Source of the DNA: Candidatus Elulimicrobium sp.
GTDB taxonomy: Bacteria > Patescibacteriota > Minisyncoccia > Phycocordibacterales > UBA918
DNA: 46,622 bases
Direction of reading: 5' to 3'
Assembly (NCBI GenBank): GCA_020720815.1
Contig: DYNY01000007.1
Span: forward strand, 1 to 46,622
Made by a program: the position numbers and the translations under genes. Below the pieces are notes generated by a model. It ran no database searches, was not told the DNA's origin, and saw only the letters and a program-made list of their open reading frames with translations. How positions within the stretch are numbered: the first letter of the stretch is position 1; each line of letters begins with the position of its first letter. Shown one piece after another: positions 18,908 through 26,587 of this stretch.

Positions 18908-19202
18908 TTAGACGTTGCTTATTAGTATATTCTTACATCTAATCTAGCATATCTACCCGTAATCATAGCACCAAAAAGTGTATAAAATTCTAACATGTCA
19001 GAACATTTGACACTTTGCGCCGAAAGCGTTAGTAGGCTTGCTTCTTGTGTTATTTTAGTAGTAAAAAGTGTCTAAAGTTTGGGCAATTTAGTCCAATCGG
19101 TTTTTTAGCGAACCCAATAAAATCAAGCACTTGCAGTTTACACCAAATTGGCACACTATTTGCATTAAAAAAAGTATCGGCGCAAAGCGTTGGAACGGGT
19201 TG

Positions 19203-19227
19203 AAAGTTTACGTCAAATGTAAACTTT
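19203..19227. promoter_or_regulatory. Operator-like inverted repeat ahead of rightward genes
   Basis: AAAGTTTAC-GTCAAAT-GTAAACTTT, perfect 9-bp arms. Confidence 0.65.
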
Positions 19228-19249
19228 GATTTTATAGGGGGTTATAGGC

Positions 19250-19372
19250 ATGAAAACTAAATCAAAAGAACCTAGAGACTATAGTTTAGTCTTAGACATC
19301 GGGTTATTTCTATTAGTAACACTAGGCGGGGTTGGCTTTATCGCCTTAGCTTACGTTCAAGGAGGTATGTAA
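19250..19372 (+). CDS. 40-aa single-TM peptide
   Basis: MKTKSKEPRDYSLVLDIGLFLLVTLGGVGFIALAYVQGGM; SD-like AGGGGG upstream, stop overlaps next start (TAATG). Confidence 0.55.
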   Translation: MKTKSKEPRDYSLVLDIGLFLLVTLGGVGFIALAYVQGGM

Positions 19373-19947
19373 TGATAAAGGTTGTTAGTTATGAAATTAG
19401 ACAATGGCATGAATTAGACGAGGCTACTAGGATTAAGGCTGTTAATAAACATCGAGATATTAACGTAGATAGATATGACTATGCCAATGAGATAATTAAG
19501 GACTTCGAGGCAGAGCTACAGAGTAAAGGCTTTATCGGGGCTAAAATTAGCTACAGTGGGTTCTGGAGTCAAGGCGATGGTTTATGTTTTGATTGCGATA
19601 GTATAGACACAGCAAAGTTCTTACCCTCACGTATGAAAGGATACGCGGAGTATATAACTTTAGATATACGCAAAAACGGCCACGCTAACTACTACAGCCA
19701 TAGAAAGACTAGGTATATAGATTCGGAGTATGAAATTAGCGATAGCCGTTGGGTTAGTAAAGCTAGGGGTATAGCTACAAAGGAGGCAAAAGCAAATTGC
19801 CAAGTAGTTTATTTAGACGCTTGCAGAGAGTATTATAGATTATTAGAGAAGGATTACGATTATCTAACTAGCGATGAGGCTGTTATCGACACTATCAAGG
19901 CTAATGAATACTATTTCGATAGCGATGGTAATATAGACAATAACTAA
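19372..19947 (+). CDS. Conserved phage hypothetical, 191 aa
   Basis: SD GGAGG; contains YSGFWSQGDGLCFDC. Confidence 0.75.
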   Translation: MIKVVSYEIRQWHELDEATRIKAVNKHRDINVDRYDYANEIIKDFEAELQSKGFIGAKISYSGFWSQGDGLCFDCDSIDTAKFLPSRMKGYAEYITLDIRKNGHANYYSHRKTRYIDSEYEISDSRWVSKARGIATKEAKANCQVVYLDACREYYRLLEKDYDYLTSDEAVIDTIKANEYYFDSDGNIDNN

Positions 19948-19969
19948 AAACAAATGGAGGACTAGGATT

Positions 19970-20725
19970 ATGAGTTTAACTAAAAAAGAAATGATTGCTT
20001 TTTGCGACAGAAATCTTGGCGGGTATTCTAAGGCTAAAAAAATAGCAGGTAGCACCCTAAGCCTTGAGTATGCGGATGGGGCTACTGGAATAGTATTCCA
20101 CACAACCCAAATTATACTAAAAAAAGCAAACGGCAATATCCAGCTTTTTAACGGCGGGTTTTATACTAAGACAACTAAGGACAGGATTAACGAGTATACT
20201 AGCCTTAAGGTTAGACAAGTCAAGGGTTCTTGGTATGTCAACGGTAAACTATTCTATGAGGGTATAGAATTTAATTCTAAGGGCGGACTAGTCACGGAGG
20301 ACAAAACAACCGACGGGGCGGCACAAAAAGCCCTTCTTAAAAAAATTAAAGCCTTTTCGAATCTTGTAGGCTTAGTGGACGGGGCGCAAAAAGGGATACC
20401 CTTACCTAACGGTGGAGATTGCTGGTATTGCAGTTTAAGAGATAATAAAGGCGTAGGGCTTGGAGAGCTTAGCGGTAACGTAGACCATCTGCTTAATCAT
20501 ATAGCTGAAGGATATGTTAACGGTAGCCTAATAGCAAATGCTTTACGAGAGAAGGGCTATAGAGACGAAGCAATAGGATTACACCTTAGCGGGACTTTCG
20601 GCTTGGATAGTCTAAGAAAATCAGTTTACGATTACATGAAAAAAAGACTTGTTACAGGACAGGAAAGCAACTGGAAAGCTTATCTTGAAACTATTGCAGA
20701 AATAGAAGCTGAGCAAGTAGCTTAG
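19970..20725 (+). CDS. Hypothetical, 251 aa
   Basis: SD GGAGGACT; good coding ORF. Confidence 0.75.
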   Translation: MSLTKKEMIAFCDRNLGGYSKAKKIAGSTLSLEYADGATGIVFHTTQIILKKANGNIQLFNGGFYTKTTKDRINEYTSLKVRQVKGSWYVNGKLFYEGIEFNSKGGLVTEDKTTDGAAQKALLKKIKAFSNLVGLVDGAQKGIPLPNGGDCWYCSLRDNKGVGLGELSGNVDHLLNHIAEGYVNGSLIANALREKGYRDEAIGLHLSGTFGLDSLRKSVYDYMKKRLVTGQESNWKAYLETIAEIEAEQVA

Positions 20726-20810
20726 TTTTTTATTAACGGCTAAGTCTTAGTGTTAGCTAGGACTTAGCAACTAGTAAAAAACTAGAAATCTTAAGGGGAG
20801 GACTTTATTC

Positions 20811-20960
20811 ATGAGTAAACGAGTTAGTAAAATAACCGTGTATTTTAAAGGGCGGTTTCACGGCGTTGACTATTGGGACGTGCAGACTTTTAAAGAACTA
20901 ATAGAAACTTACGGGCTTAGACGTAGCCAAATAATAAGCTGGGTTAAAGCTTACCACTAG
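20811..20960 (+). CDS. Hypothetical, 49 aa
   Basis: ATG after GGGGAGGACTTTATTC; MSKRVSKITVYFKGRFHGVDYWDVQTFKELIETYGLRRSQIISWVKAYH. Confidence 0.6.
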   Translation: MSKRVSKITVYFKGRFHGVDYWDVQTFKELIETYGLRRSQIISWVKAYH

Positions 20961-20973
20961 GAGGACTAAAGAC

Positions 20974-21186
20974 ATGGAAATTTTACACTACGATTTAGAG
21001 GAAGAAGTTATCGAAGCTATCGGAAACGAAGTAATTAGGGCTCTTAACCCTACTAAGGACATGGACGGTAGGCGGGTGGCTACAATTTGGGGCAACAAAA
21101 GCCCTTACGGGCTAGGGGTTTGTTTGGTTAGAGTAATCCAAGAACAAGCGCAAAAAGCTTTAGATAAAAAAGAACTGGAGGACTAA
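20974..21186 (+). CDS. Hypothetical, 70 aa
   Basis: SD GGAGGACTAAAGAC-ATG. Confidence 0.65.
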   Translation: MEILHYDLEEEVIEAIGNEVIRALNPTKDMDGRRVATIWGNKSPYGLGVCLVRVIQEQAQKALDKKELED

Positions 21187-21190
21187 AAAC

Positions 21191-21442
21191 ATGGACAAGC
21201 TTAAACGTTTTAGTATGTGGGTCAATGAGACTAATAGCTACAAGGTATGGGTTGACGCGGCGGACGAGAACTCAGCTTTAAAACAAGTACAGGATACAAT
21301 CGACAACGGGCTTTTCGAAGAGACATTCCAGCCTAAACTTAAAGGCGCAGAGTTAGAACTTGATGAGTATAGTATAGACGAAATAGACGAGCAGGGATTT
21401 GTGGTATCTAAAGACACTGGGGCAAAGGAGGGCTTAATATGA
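21191..21442 (+). CDS. Hypothetical, 83 aa, acidic
   Basis: SD GGAGGACTAAAAAC-ATG. Confidence 0.65.
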   Translation: MDKLKRFSMWVNETNSYKVWVDAADENSALKQVQDTIDNGLFEETFQPKLKGAELELDEYSIDEIDEQGFVVSKDTGAKEGLI

Positions 21443-21690
21443 TTATAGTAGAGGCTAGGAGGTGTTTCCAACCTACCTATGGAAACACCTACCATTCGGT
21501 TGTTGTTAAAGACACCCAAACAGGGGGTATAAAAAGGGCTGATTTTAATTATGGATACGATGAGCAGTATCTGAATACCGCAGCGGTTTTATTGGGTATG
21601 AACGAGGCAGAATTGAGACGGGATATGAGGGATAACCGCGCTAAATACCACGTTGTTTGTACGGACGTCCCTAGAAAAAAGGACTTGTAG
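21439..21690 (+). CDS. Hypothetical, 83 aa
   Basis: ATGA overlap with previous gene; SD AAAGGAGGG. Confidence 0.65.
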   Translation: MIIVEARRCFQPTYGNTYHSVVVKDTQTGGIKRADFNYGYDEQYLNTAAVLLGMNEAELRRDMRDNRAKYHVVCTDVPRKKDL

Positions 21691-21698
21691 CCTGCTAG

Positions 21699-21729
21699 AC
21701 AAGATAAGCAGAAAAACGGCTTATCTTGT
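21699..21729. repeat. Perfect 11-bp stem, 9-nt loop hairpin between early genes
   Basis: ACAAGATAAGC-AGAAAAACG-GCTTATCTTGT; no T-tract. Confidence 0.85.
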
Positions 21730-21772
21730 TCATGGAGCTTACAAGCTTCGATATTATCTAAGGGGGGATTTT

Positions 21773-21988
21773 ATGCAGCTCAAACAAGATGAAATCAGGC
21801 GCAGGATTGAGCACTACGAGTACGACATAGCAAAGCGTGGGGGCGTAACTTATCGTTGCACTAACCTCAAACTTTATCGGGTTTTCGGATACTGTACGTG
21901 TACGCTTGTCGAAAGTACAGCAGAGTACAGCTACAGACATAACAATTGCAAGTATCCGTTTAAATTATTGGAGGCTATAAAACTATGA
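21773..21988 (+). CDS. Hypothetical, 71 aa (likely true start inside track ORF 21653..21988)
   Basis: AAGGGGGGATTTT-ATG SD; MQLKQDEIRRRIEHYEYDIAKRGGV. Confidence 0.6.
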   Translation: MQLKQDEIRRRIEHYEYDIAKRGGVTYRCTNLKLYRVFGYCTCTLVESTAEYSYRHNNCKYPFKLLEAIKL

Positions 21989-22158
21989 AATACAAACGTA
22001 ACCACTACGATAAACTTTACTACAATTCAATGATTGAATGTACACAAAGACATTACAGGAGACGAAAGTATAAATCTATAGCCAAGTATATATTTTGGCT
22101 TCTTATGCTATCTGGAAATCTTTATCTAATAATGTTAGCTATAACAGGGAGGATATGA
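21985..22158 (+). CDS. 57-aa basic protein with C-terminal TM
   Basis: ATGA overlap with upstream stop; MKYKRNHYDKLYYNSMIECTQRHYRRRKYKSIAKYIFWLLMLSGNLYLIMLAITGRI. Confidence 0.55.
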   Translation: MKYKRNHYDKLYYNSMIECTQRHYRRRKYKSIAKYIFWLLMLSGNLYLIMLAITGRI

Positions 22159-22400
22159 TGGATATTTTTAAAGCAATCACTCATCTTTACGCGAATAAAA
22201 ACAACAGAGTCAAATCAGTTTTTGGGGTTACTTACAGAGCTAATTTTAACACTATGAAAATCGAATACAATAACCCAACGTGTATGGACAAAGACCGTTG
22301 GCTACCCTCAGCTCTAATTGATTTCGATAATATGCTAAGCTACGAGTTTACGGTAGAGGATAGGACTTTCGAGGAGGTTGCAAAATGTCAAGAAAACTAG
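22155..22400 (+). CDS. Hypothetical, ~81 aa (start inside track ORF 22095..22400)
   Basis: GGGAGGAT-ATGATGG; MMDIFKAITHLYANKNNRVKS. Confidence 0.6.
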   Translation: MMDIFKAITHLYANKNNRVKSVFGVTYRANFNTMKIEYNNPTCMDKDRWLPSALIDFDNMLSYEFTVEDRTFEEVAKCQEN

Positions 22401-22660
22401 GAAACGAAATAAGAAAATCAGTAAACATATCCCCAGAGCTTGAAAGATTAATAAACCAAAGACTTATGGCTGAGAATAGGACTTTCAACGATTGTGTTAG
22501 AATGTTATTACTGGAATGGGTTAGTAAGCCTTATCTTGCTAATGTTGGACTTGATTTTTTAGACCTAGAAGCTGAAAGGATAGCAGAAGAAAAAGCAAAA
22601 TATTTTGGAGATTTCGAAACTATAACAACTAGCGGTAGAGGCAATAGCTATGGAAAATAA
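22385..22660 (+). CDS. Ribbon-helix-helix-like DNA-binding protein
   Basis: RKSVNISPELERLINQRLMAENRTFNDCVRMLLLEW fits an RHH pattern. Confidence 0.55.
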   Translation: MSRKLGNEIRKSVNISPELERLINQRLMAENRTFNDCVRMLLLEWVSKPYLANVGLDFLDLEAERIAEEKAKYFGDFETITTSGRGNSYGK

Positions 22661-22892
22661 ATATAACGATATAGAATACTGCAACGGGGGTATAAAGCCC
22701 AACGATAAACCCTTTATCGGAGAACTAAACAAAGCTTTAAAATCAGTCAATGACATAAGAAGCTACATAGCAGGATACCAAAAAGGGCTTGCTGTTTGGC
22801 AACCTCGCAGCCAATCAGAACAAAGAGAAAGGGAGTTGGCTATTAGCGTTTTAAACGGCGTTGCTGATTTGTTGCCTAAGGAGGGAGTATGA
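22650..22892 (+). CDS. Hypothetical, 80 aa
   Basis: ORF overlapping neighbours. Confidence 0.6.
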   Translation: MENKYNDIEYCNGGIKPNDKPFIGELNKALKSVNDIRSYIAGYQKGLAVWQPRSQSEQRERELAISVLNGVADLLPKEGV

Positions 22893-23656
22893 AAGCGATA
22901 CAAGTTATGGCAGATAGATGGAAACGTACTGCTTGCAAGAATGAATATGATTTGAAAATAAAAAACAAATTTATCGAGCTTTTGCCGGACATAAAACCTT
23001 TCGTCTTTCTATCTAAGCCGGATATGTCTAGCAAGATGTACGAAGTAAACAACCTAAAAGAGGCTACGAATATCAAAAACGCAAGCCCGTTTTCTATTTA
23101 CTCTTTAGAAGCCGATACGGACTTTCTTTTAATTTTAGAAGATGAAACTGAACCAGATAAAGGCATGGCGATACACAACGTAGTAGTAAACGATTCAGAT
23201 CCTAATAGACGGGAAATATTCGCAGCTATGTCCGATGTAAAAGGAACTAATCTTTTCGTTTTTCTGGACGATACTAAAAACTACCTTTTTATAATACTAA
23301 ACGACTTGGTGGAGAGCTTTATAGATTTTATGAATAGCAAAACATCTCTAGTAAACATTCAAGACGAAACGCATAAAATACAGTATACCGACCAAGATAA
23401 CAAAGTAAGAGCTGCTAAAATAACCAAAGTTGTTTACATAAAAGACGGGCGGGATAAGAAAGCTAACAGCAAAAAGATAAAAGGCGCTTGGACTCCGTTT
23501 TATAGCTGGAGAGTAAGAGGACACTGGAGAAAGATAGAAGAGAACTCTTTAGGCAAGAACAGGAGCGGAGAGTACTGTATAAAGGGATTAACGTGGGTAG
23601 TAGATTGTGTTAAAGGAAAAGGAGATTTAATAGAAAAAGTAAGAGTTATAAAATAG
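22889..23656 (+). CDS. Hypothetical, 255 aa, with VRGHWR motif near C-terminus
   Basis: SD AAGGAGGG; ORF ends just before promoter/terminator element. Confidence 0.65.
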   Translation: MKAIQVMADRWKRTACKNEYDLKIKNKFIELLPDIKPFVFLSKPDMSSKMYEVNNLKEATNIKNASPFSIYSLEADTDFLLILEDETEPDKGMAIHNVVVNDSDPNRREIFAAMSDVKGTNLFVFLDDTKNYLFIILNDLVESFIDFMNSKTSLVNIQDETHKIQYTDQDNKVRAAKITKVVYIKDGRDKKANSKKIKGAWTPFYSWRVRGHWRKIEENSLGKNRSGEYCIKGLTWVVDCVKGKGDLIEKVRVIK

Positions 23657-23684
23657 TTTCCAAAGTTAAAAAGTCAAGTATAAT
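23657..23684 (+). promoter_or_regulatory. Candidate sigma70 promoter for the secreted-protein gene
   Basis: TTTCCA (23657-23662), 16 bp, TATAAT (23679-23684). Confidence 0.5.
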
Positions 23685-23732
23685 AACCCAAGAGGTGAGA
23701 TATGAAAATATTACTCTTGGGTTTTTTGTTTT
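23685..23732 (+). terminator. Intrinsic terminator overlapping the next start codon
   Basis: AACCCAAGAG (23685-23694) / CTCTTGGGTT (23714-23723) then TTTTTGTTTTT. Confidence 0.75.
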
Positions 23733-24040
23733 TATCAACCGTTCTTTTAGCCCGTCCAGATGACTGGGCTTGGCTAGGACAAGCACAACAGGCTAGACGT
23801 GGGGTTGTTATTCCACAATCTGATTTCCATTACGATGCAAATACCGACAACGGCGATTTAGGAATTGGCTTTGCTTTCTTATTCTCAAGAGCCTTAGAAG
23901 GCCTTAAAACTAAGTACGATTGCGAGGTAGTAGATACCTCCGAAGGTAGACTTGCTTTTGTATGTTTCGAGGACGAAACTGTAGTTGTTTTTTGTGACAT
24001 AGACCTAGAGTCTTTCGAAATGGACTGCGTAGGCGGATAA
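23702..24040 (+). CDS. Putative secreted/periplasmic protein, 112 aa
   Basis: Signal peptide MKILLLGFLFLSTVLLARPDD; Cys residues in mature part; SD GAGGTGAGAT. Confidence 0.65.
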   Translation: MKILLLGFLFLSTVLLARPDDWAWLGQAQQARRGVVIPQSDFHYDANTDNGDLGIGFAFLFSRALEGLKTKYDCEVVDTSEGRLAFVCFEDETVVVFCDIDLESFEMDCVGG

Positions 24041-24063
24041 AACAGGACGAGCGGAAAGGGCTG

Positions 24064-26097
24064 TTAAGCCCCTTCTGCAAAGTCTCCATTCTCGTCGAAA
24101 AAGTTACTGTCTTTATCTAAAAGAGCATCAAGTTGAGGATCAGCAAGATCCAACCCTTCGATGCTCTTTCTTTTTGCTACTACCCAATGTTTCTTTGGCC
24201 CGGCTGCCATGACATCGAACTCATAAACAAACATCTTGTTGCGATAGATAAGGCCTTCTTTTAGCATAGTAATAAACTTAGCTTGTCTATCTCGTTTCTT
24301 AGCGAAATCAAAAACACCTTCAAGTATCGGCTCTTGCTCCATAGCTTCGACTATATCGGCTACGTGTATCTTAGACTTATTAGGATCACTAACTGTTAAG
24401 ATAGTATCAAGGTATGTAGCAACTCTTCTCTTATCAGATATTTCTACAGTCTTCTCGTCTTCAACTGCTGTTTCTAACAGGTTAGCGCACTTAAGGGCTC
24501 CGACATAATCTCCGTTATCTAAGACAACAGAAACTTTTTCGTACCAATCAGCGTGTTCAGAAGGGGCTTGTAAATTAGACTTAGCATTGTCTACTCTAAA
24601 ATAGAAACGCCTTCTGGAATTAGGAATATTAAAAGTCATAGATTCTTTTTCATTCATGGGAGTTAGTACGTGGGCTATACGAGCAGCGTTAATTAAAGCC
24701 GTAGCTCCACGAGCTGAATACATATCTGGATCAGAGGTTTGGCTATTAGATAACGCTCCGCCTTTTGAGGTATGATGGACTAAACAAATAGCAACTCCAG
24801 TACGTCTTGCTATTGTTTGGAAACATTCTACTACCTTGTCTATCTCGTTATTGTTATTCTCGTTGCATTGATGGACTCTTACGAATGGATCTATTACCAT
24901 AAGAATAATATTGTTATCTCGGATAAACTCAATAGCCCCCTCGATTGCACCTTGATTTATCTCAACCCCGTCTTTATTTACTTTAGCAACTAAGAAGGGC
25001 TCGTCATTTGAACTGGAATAATGGACGTTGTCTAATTCTTTAAGGTCTATCTCATGGTGTATGCAAGCAGCTACAGCTCTTCGTTCTGTTTCTTCTCTAG
25101 GATCTTCGGTATTATATACCCATACCGCGCCTTTCTTTATTACTTCGTTGCCCGTTAGATTTCTACCCGTGCTAATAGCAATAGCGTCTAGTAAAGATAG
25201 AGTACTCTTTCCTATTCCGCCGGGAGCTATTAGAACTGATATAAACCCACCAACGAAACGATTCTTCATAACCCAATCTCTTTTAGGAATTGCTTTGGGG
25301 TCAATTAGACTAAGAGTATTAGATTTCATACCCATTGGTGTAAATGACGCTGCAACCTTAGCATCACTAGGTTTATACGATGCTACAGTTTTACAGATAT
25401 TGTCTAATTCTCTTTCGGATAAGGGCGGTTGAGTTCTTTCATTTAGTTTTTCTAGGGCTACTCTTATTTCGTCTTGGTTAAGACCTTTAGAGCGCATAGC
25501 GCCAGCAATAGACATAAACGTTGTATTACGTTGGCCCTCGATAACAGATTGCTTATCTTCTAGTACCGTTTTTTCTTTATACGATTTGTCTTCAATCTTT
25601 CGACGTAACCACGAGGGTAAAGTAACTACCTCGATAGGTGTATTTTCTGTTATAAAATATTCTTTGTTATCTAGTAAAGCCCCCGGAGCAACTACATATT
25701 TTCCTTTGGACTGAATATCTATTCCTCTATCGAGGACGCATGATTTCACAGCGCCTTTATAATATAGATGCAACCCCCCTGATGGTGTAGCAACTGTTAA
25801 TGTCGGGGCGTGTTTTTCATTTGCTTGTCCTACTATTTCAGCGAAGTTAGTATCGCCTTTAGCCCCGTTCTTTACGTCTATATCTATTACAGTAATATCA
25901 CTAGCTCCACAATATACACCCCAATTGTGCATAGGGTTAGCGGTTCCGTAGTCCTTTACTTTTTGCATCGTAGCTTTTTCGGCCCAATCTTGCCAGCCTG
26001 TAAGTGTAGGCACTTTCATATTAGGATTAACTGGGAAAACTTTGAATCCCTTTCCAGCCATGAACAAAGCACCTTCTAGCGGTGTTCTAAAACGCAT
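24064..26097 (-). CDS. Bifunctional Prim-Pol primase / RepA-like AAA ATPase helicase
   Basis: Prim-Pol-like GFKVFPVNPNMKVPTLTGWQDWA...VIDIDVKNG; Walker A LIAPGGIGKSTLSLLDA; PriCT-like linker. Confidence 0.85.
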   Translation of the reverse strand: MRFRTPLEGALFMAGKGFKVFPVNPNMKVPTLTGWQDWAEKATMQKVKDYGTANPMHNWGVYCGASDITVIDIDVKNGAKGDTNFAEIVGQANEKHAPTLTVATPSGGLHLYYKGAVKSCVLDRGIDIQSKGKYVVAPGALLDNKEYFITENTPIEVVTLPSWLRRKIEDKSYKEKTVLEDKQSVIEGQRNTTFMSIAGAMRSKGLNQDEIRVALEKLNERTQPPLSERELDNICKTVASYKPSDAKVAASFTPMGMKSNTLSLIDPKAIPKRDWVMKNRFVGGFISVLIAPGGIGKSTLSLLDAIAISTGRNLTGNEVIKKGAVWVYNTEDPREETERRAVAACIHHEIDLKELDNVHYSSSNDEPFLVAKVNKDGVEINQGAIEGAIEFIRDNNIILMVIDPFVRVHQCNENNNNEIDKVVECFQTIARRTGVAICLVHHTSKGGALSNSQTSDPDMYSARGATALINAARIAHVLTPMNEKESMTFNIPNSRRRFYFRVDNAKSNLQAPSEHADWYEKVSVVLDNGDYVGALKCANLLETAVEDEKTVEISDKRRVATYLDTILTVSDPNKSKIHVADIVEAMEQEPILEGVFDFAKKRDRQAKFITMLKEGLIYRNKMFVYEFDVMAAGPKKHWVVAKRKSIEGLDLADPQLDALLDKDSNFFDENGDFAEGA

Positions 26098-26126
26098 AGA
26101 CTCCCCCCCCCTTCCTTAATAACTAT

Positions 26127-26393
26127 TTATTTTCTATTTCTTTGTGTTGGCGCTTTGGGTAAAGGTTTACCGAAAAATGCAGGATGAGAAGAGGTATGGT
26201 TTAACATCCATTCTTTCCAAGGAATATCTAGCCCTAAATCACGACAGCAAGACTCTAAAACTCTAGCCCTCTGCGACGATATACCTACTTTGCGATGAAT
26301 GATTTGAGACAGTGTAGGCATAGCCATTCCTGCCTGAATAGCTAATCTCTTGATGTCTCCATGTTTCCAAAATTCAGATTTCTCTTTTAACAT
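26127..26393 (-). CDS. HTH (XRE-like) transcriptional regulator, 88 aa
   Basis: DIKRLAIQAGMAMPTLSQIIHRKVGISSQRARVLESCC; divergent from SNF2 gene. Confidence 0.65.
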   Translation of the reverse strand: MLKEKSEFWKHGDIKRLAIQAGMAMPTLSQIIHRKVGISSQRARVLESCCRDLGLDIPWKEWMLNHTSSHPAFFGKPLPKAPTQRNRK

Positions 26394-26514
26394 TTTGATC
26401 CCTCCCTTAAAAATAAATGTAACCCGTAAACATTAACGCCGTTTGTAAACTTTGTAAAGCTAAATGCGACACAGCCTCGTATAGAAAACACTAAAAAATA
26501 ATAAAAAGATTTAG

Positions 26515-26543
26515 TTGACAGCTAAATGTTTCTGAAATATTAT
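26515..26543 (+). promoter_or_regulatory. Strong sigma70-type promoter for replication operon
   Basis: TTGACA-17 bp-TATTAT. Confidence 0.75.
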
Positions 26544-26587
26544 TCAAGTAAGATAAAAAATTAAAAAGATAAAAAGGATTAACAAAC

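Larger units (their letters stand above)
18328..19249. promoter_or_regulatory. Divergent intergenic control region / candidate replication origin
   Basis: ~0.9 kb without convincing ORFs between leftward and rightward transcription units; dense direct and inverted repeats. Confidence 0.6.

Noticed and set aside
24058-24071. GGGCT-GTTA-AGCCC as a bidirectional terminator between convergent genes
   Set aside because: Only a 5-bp core and no T-tract on either strand; kept only as supporting context.
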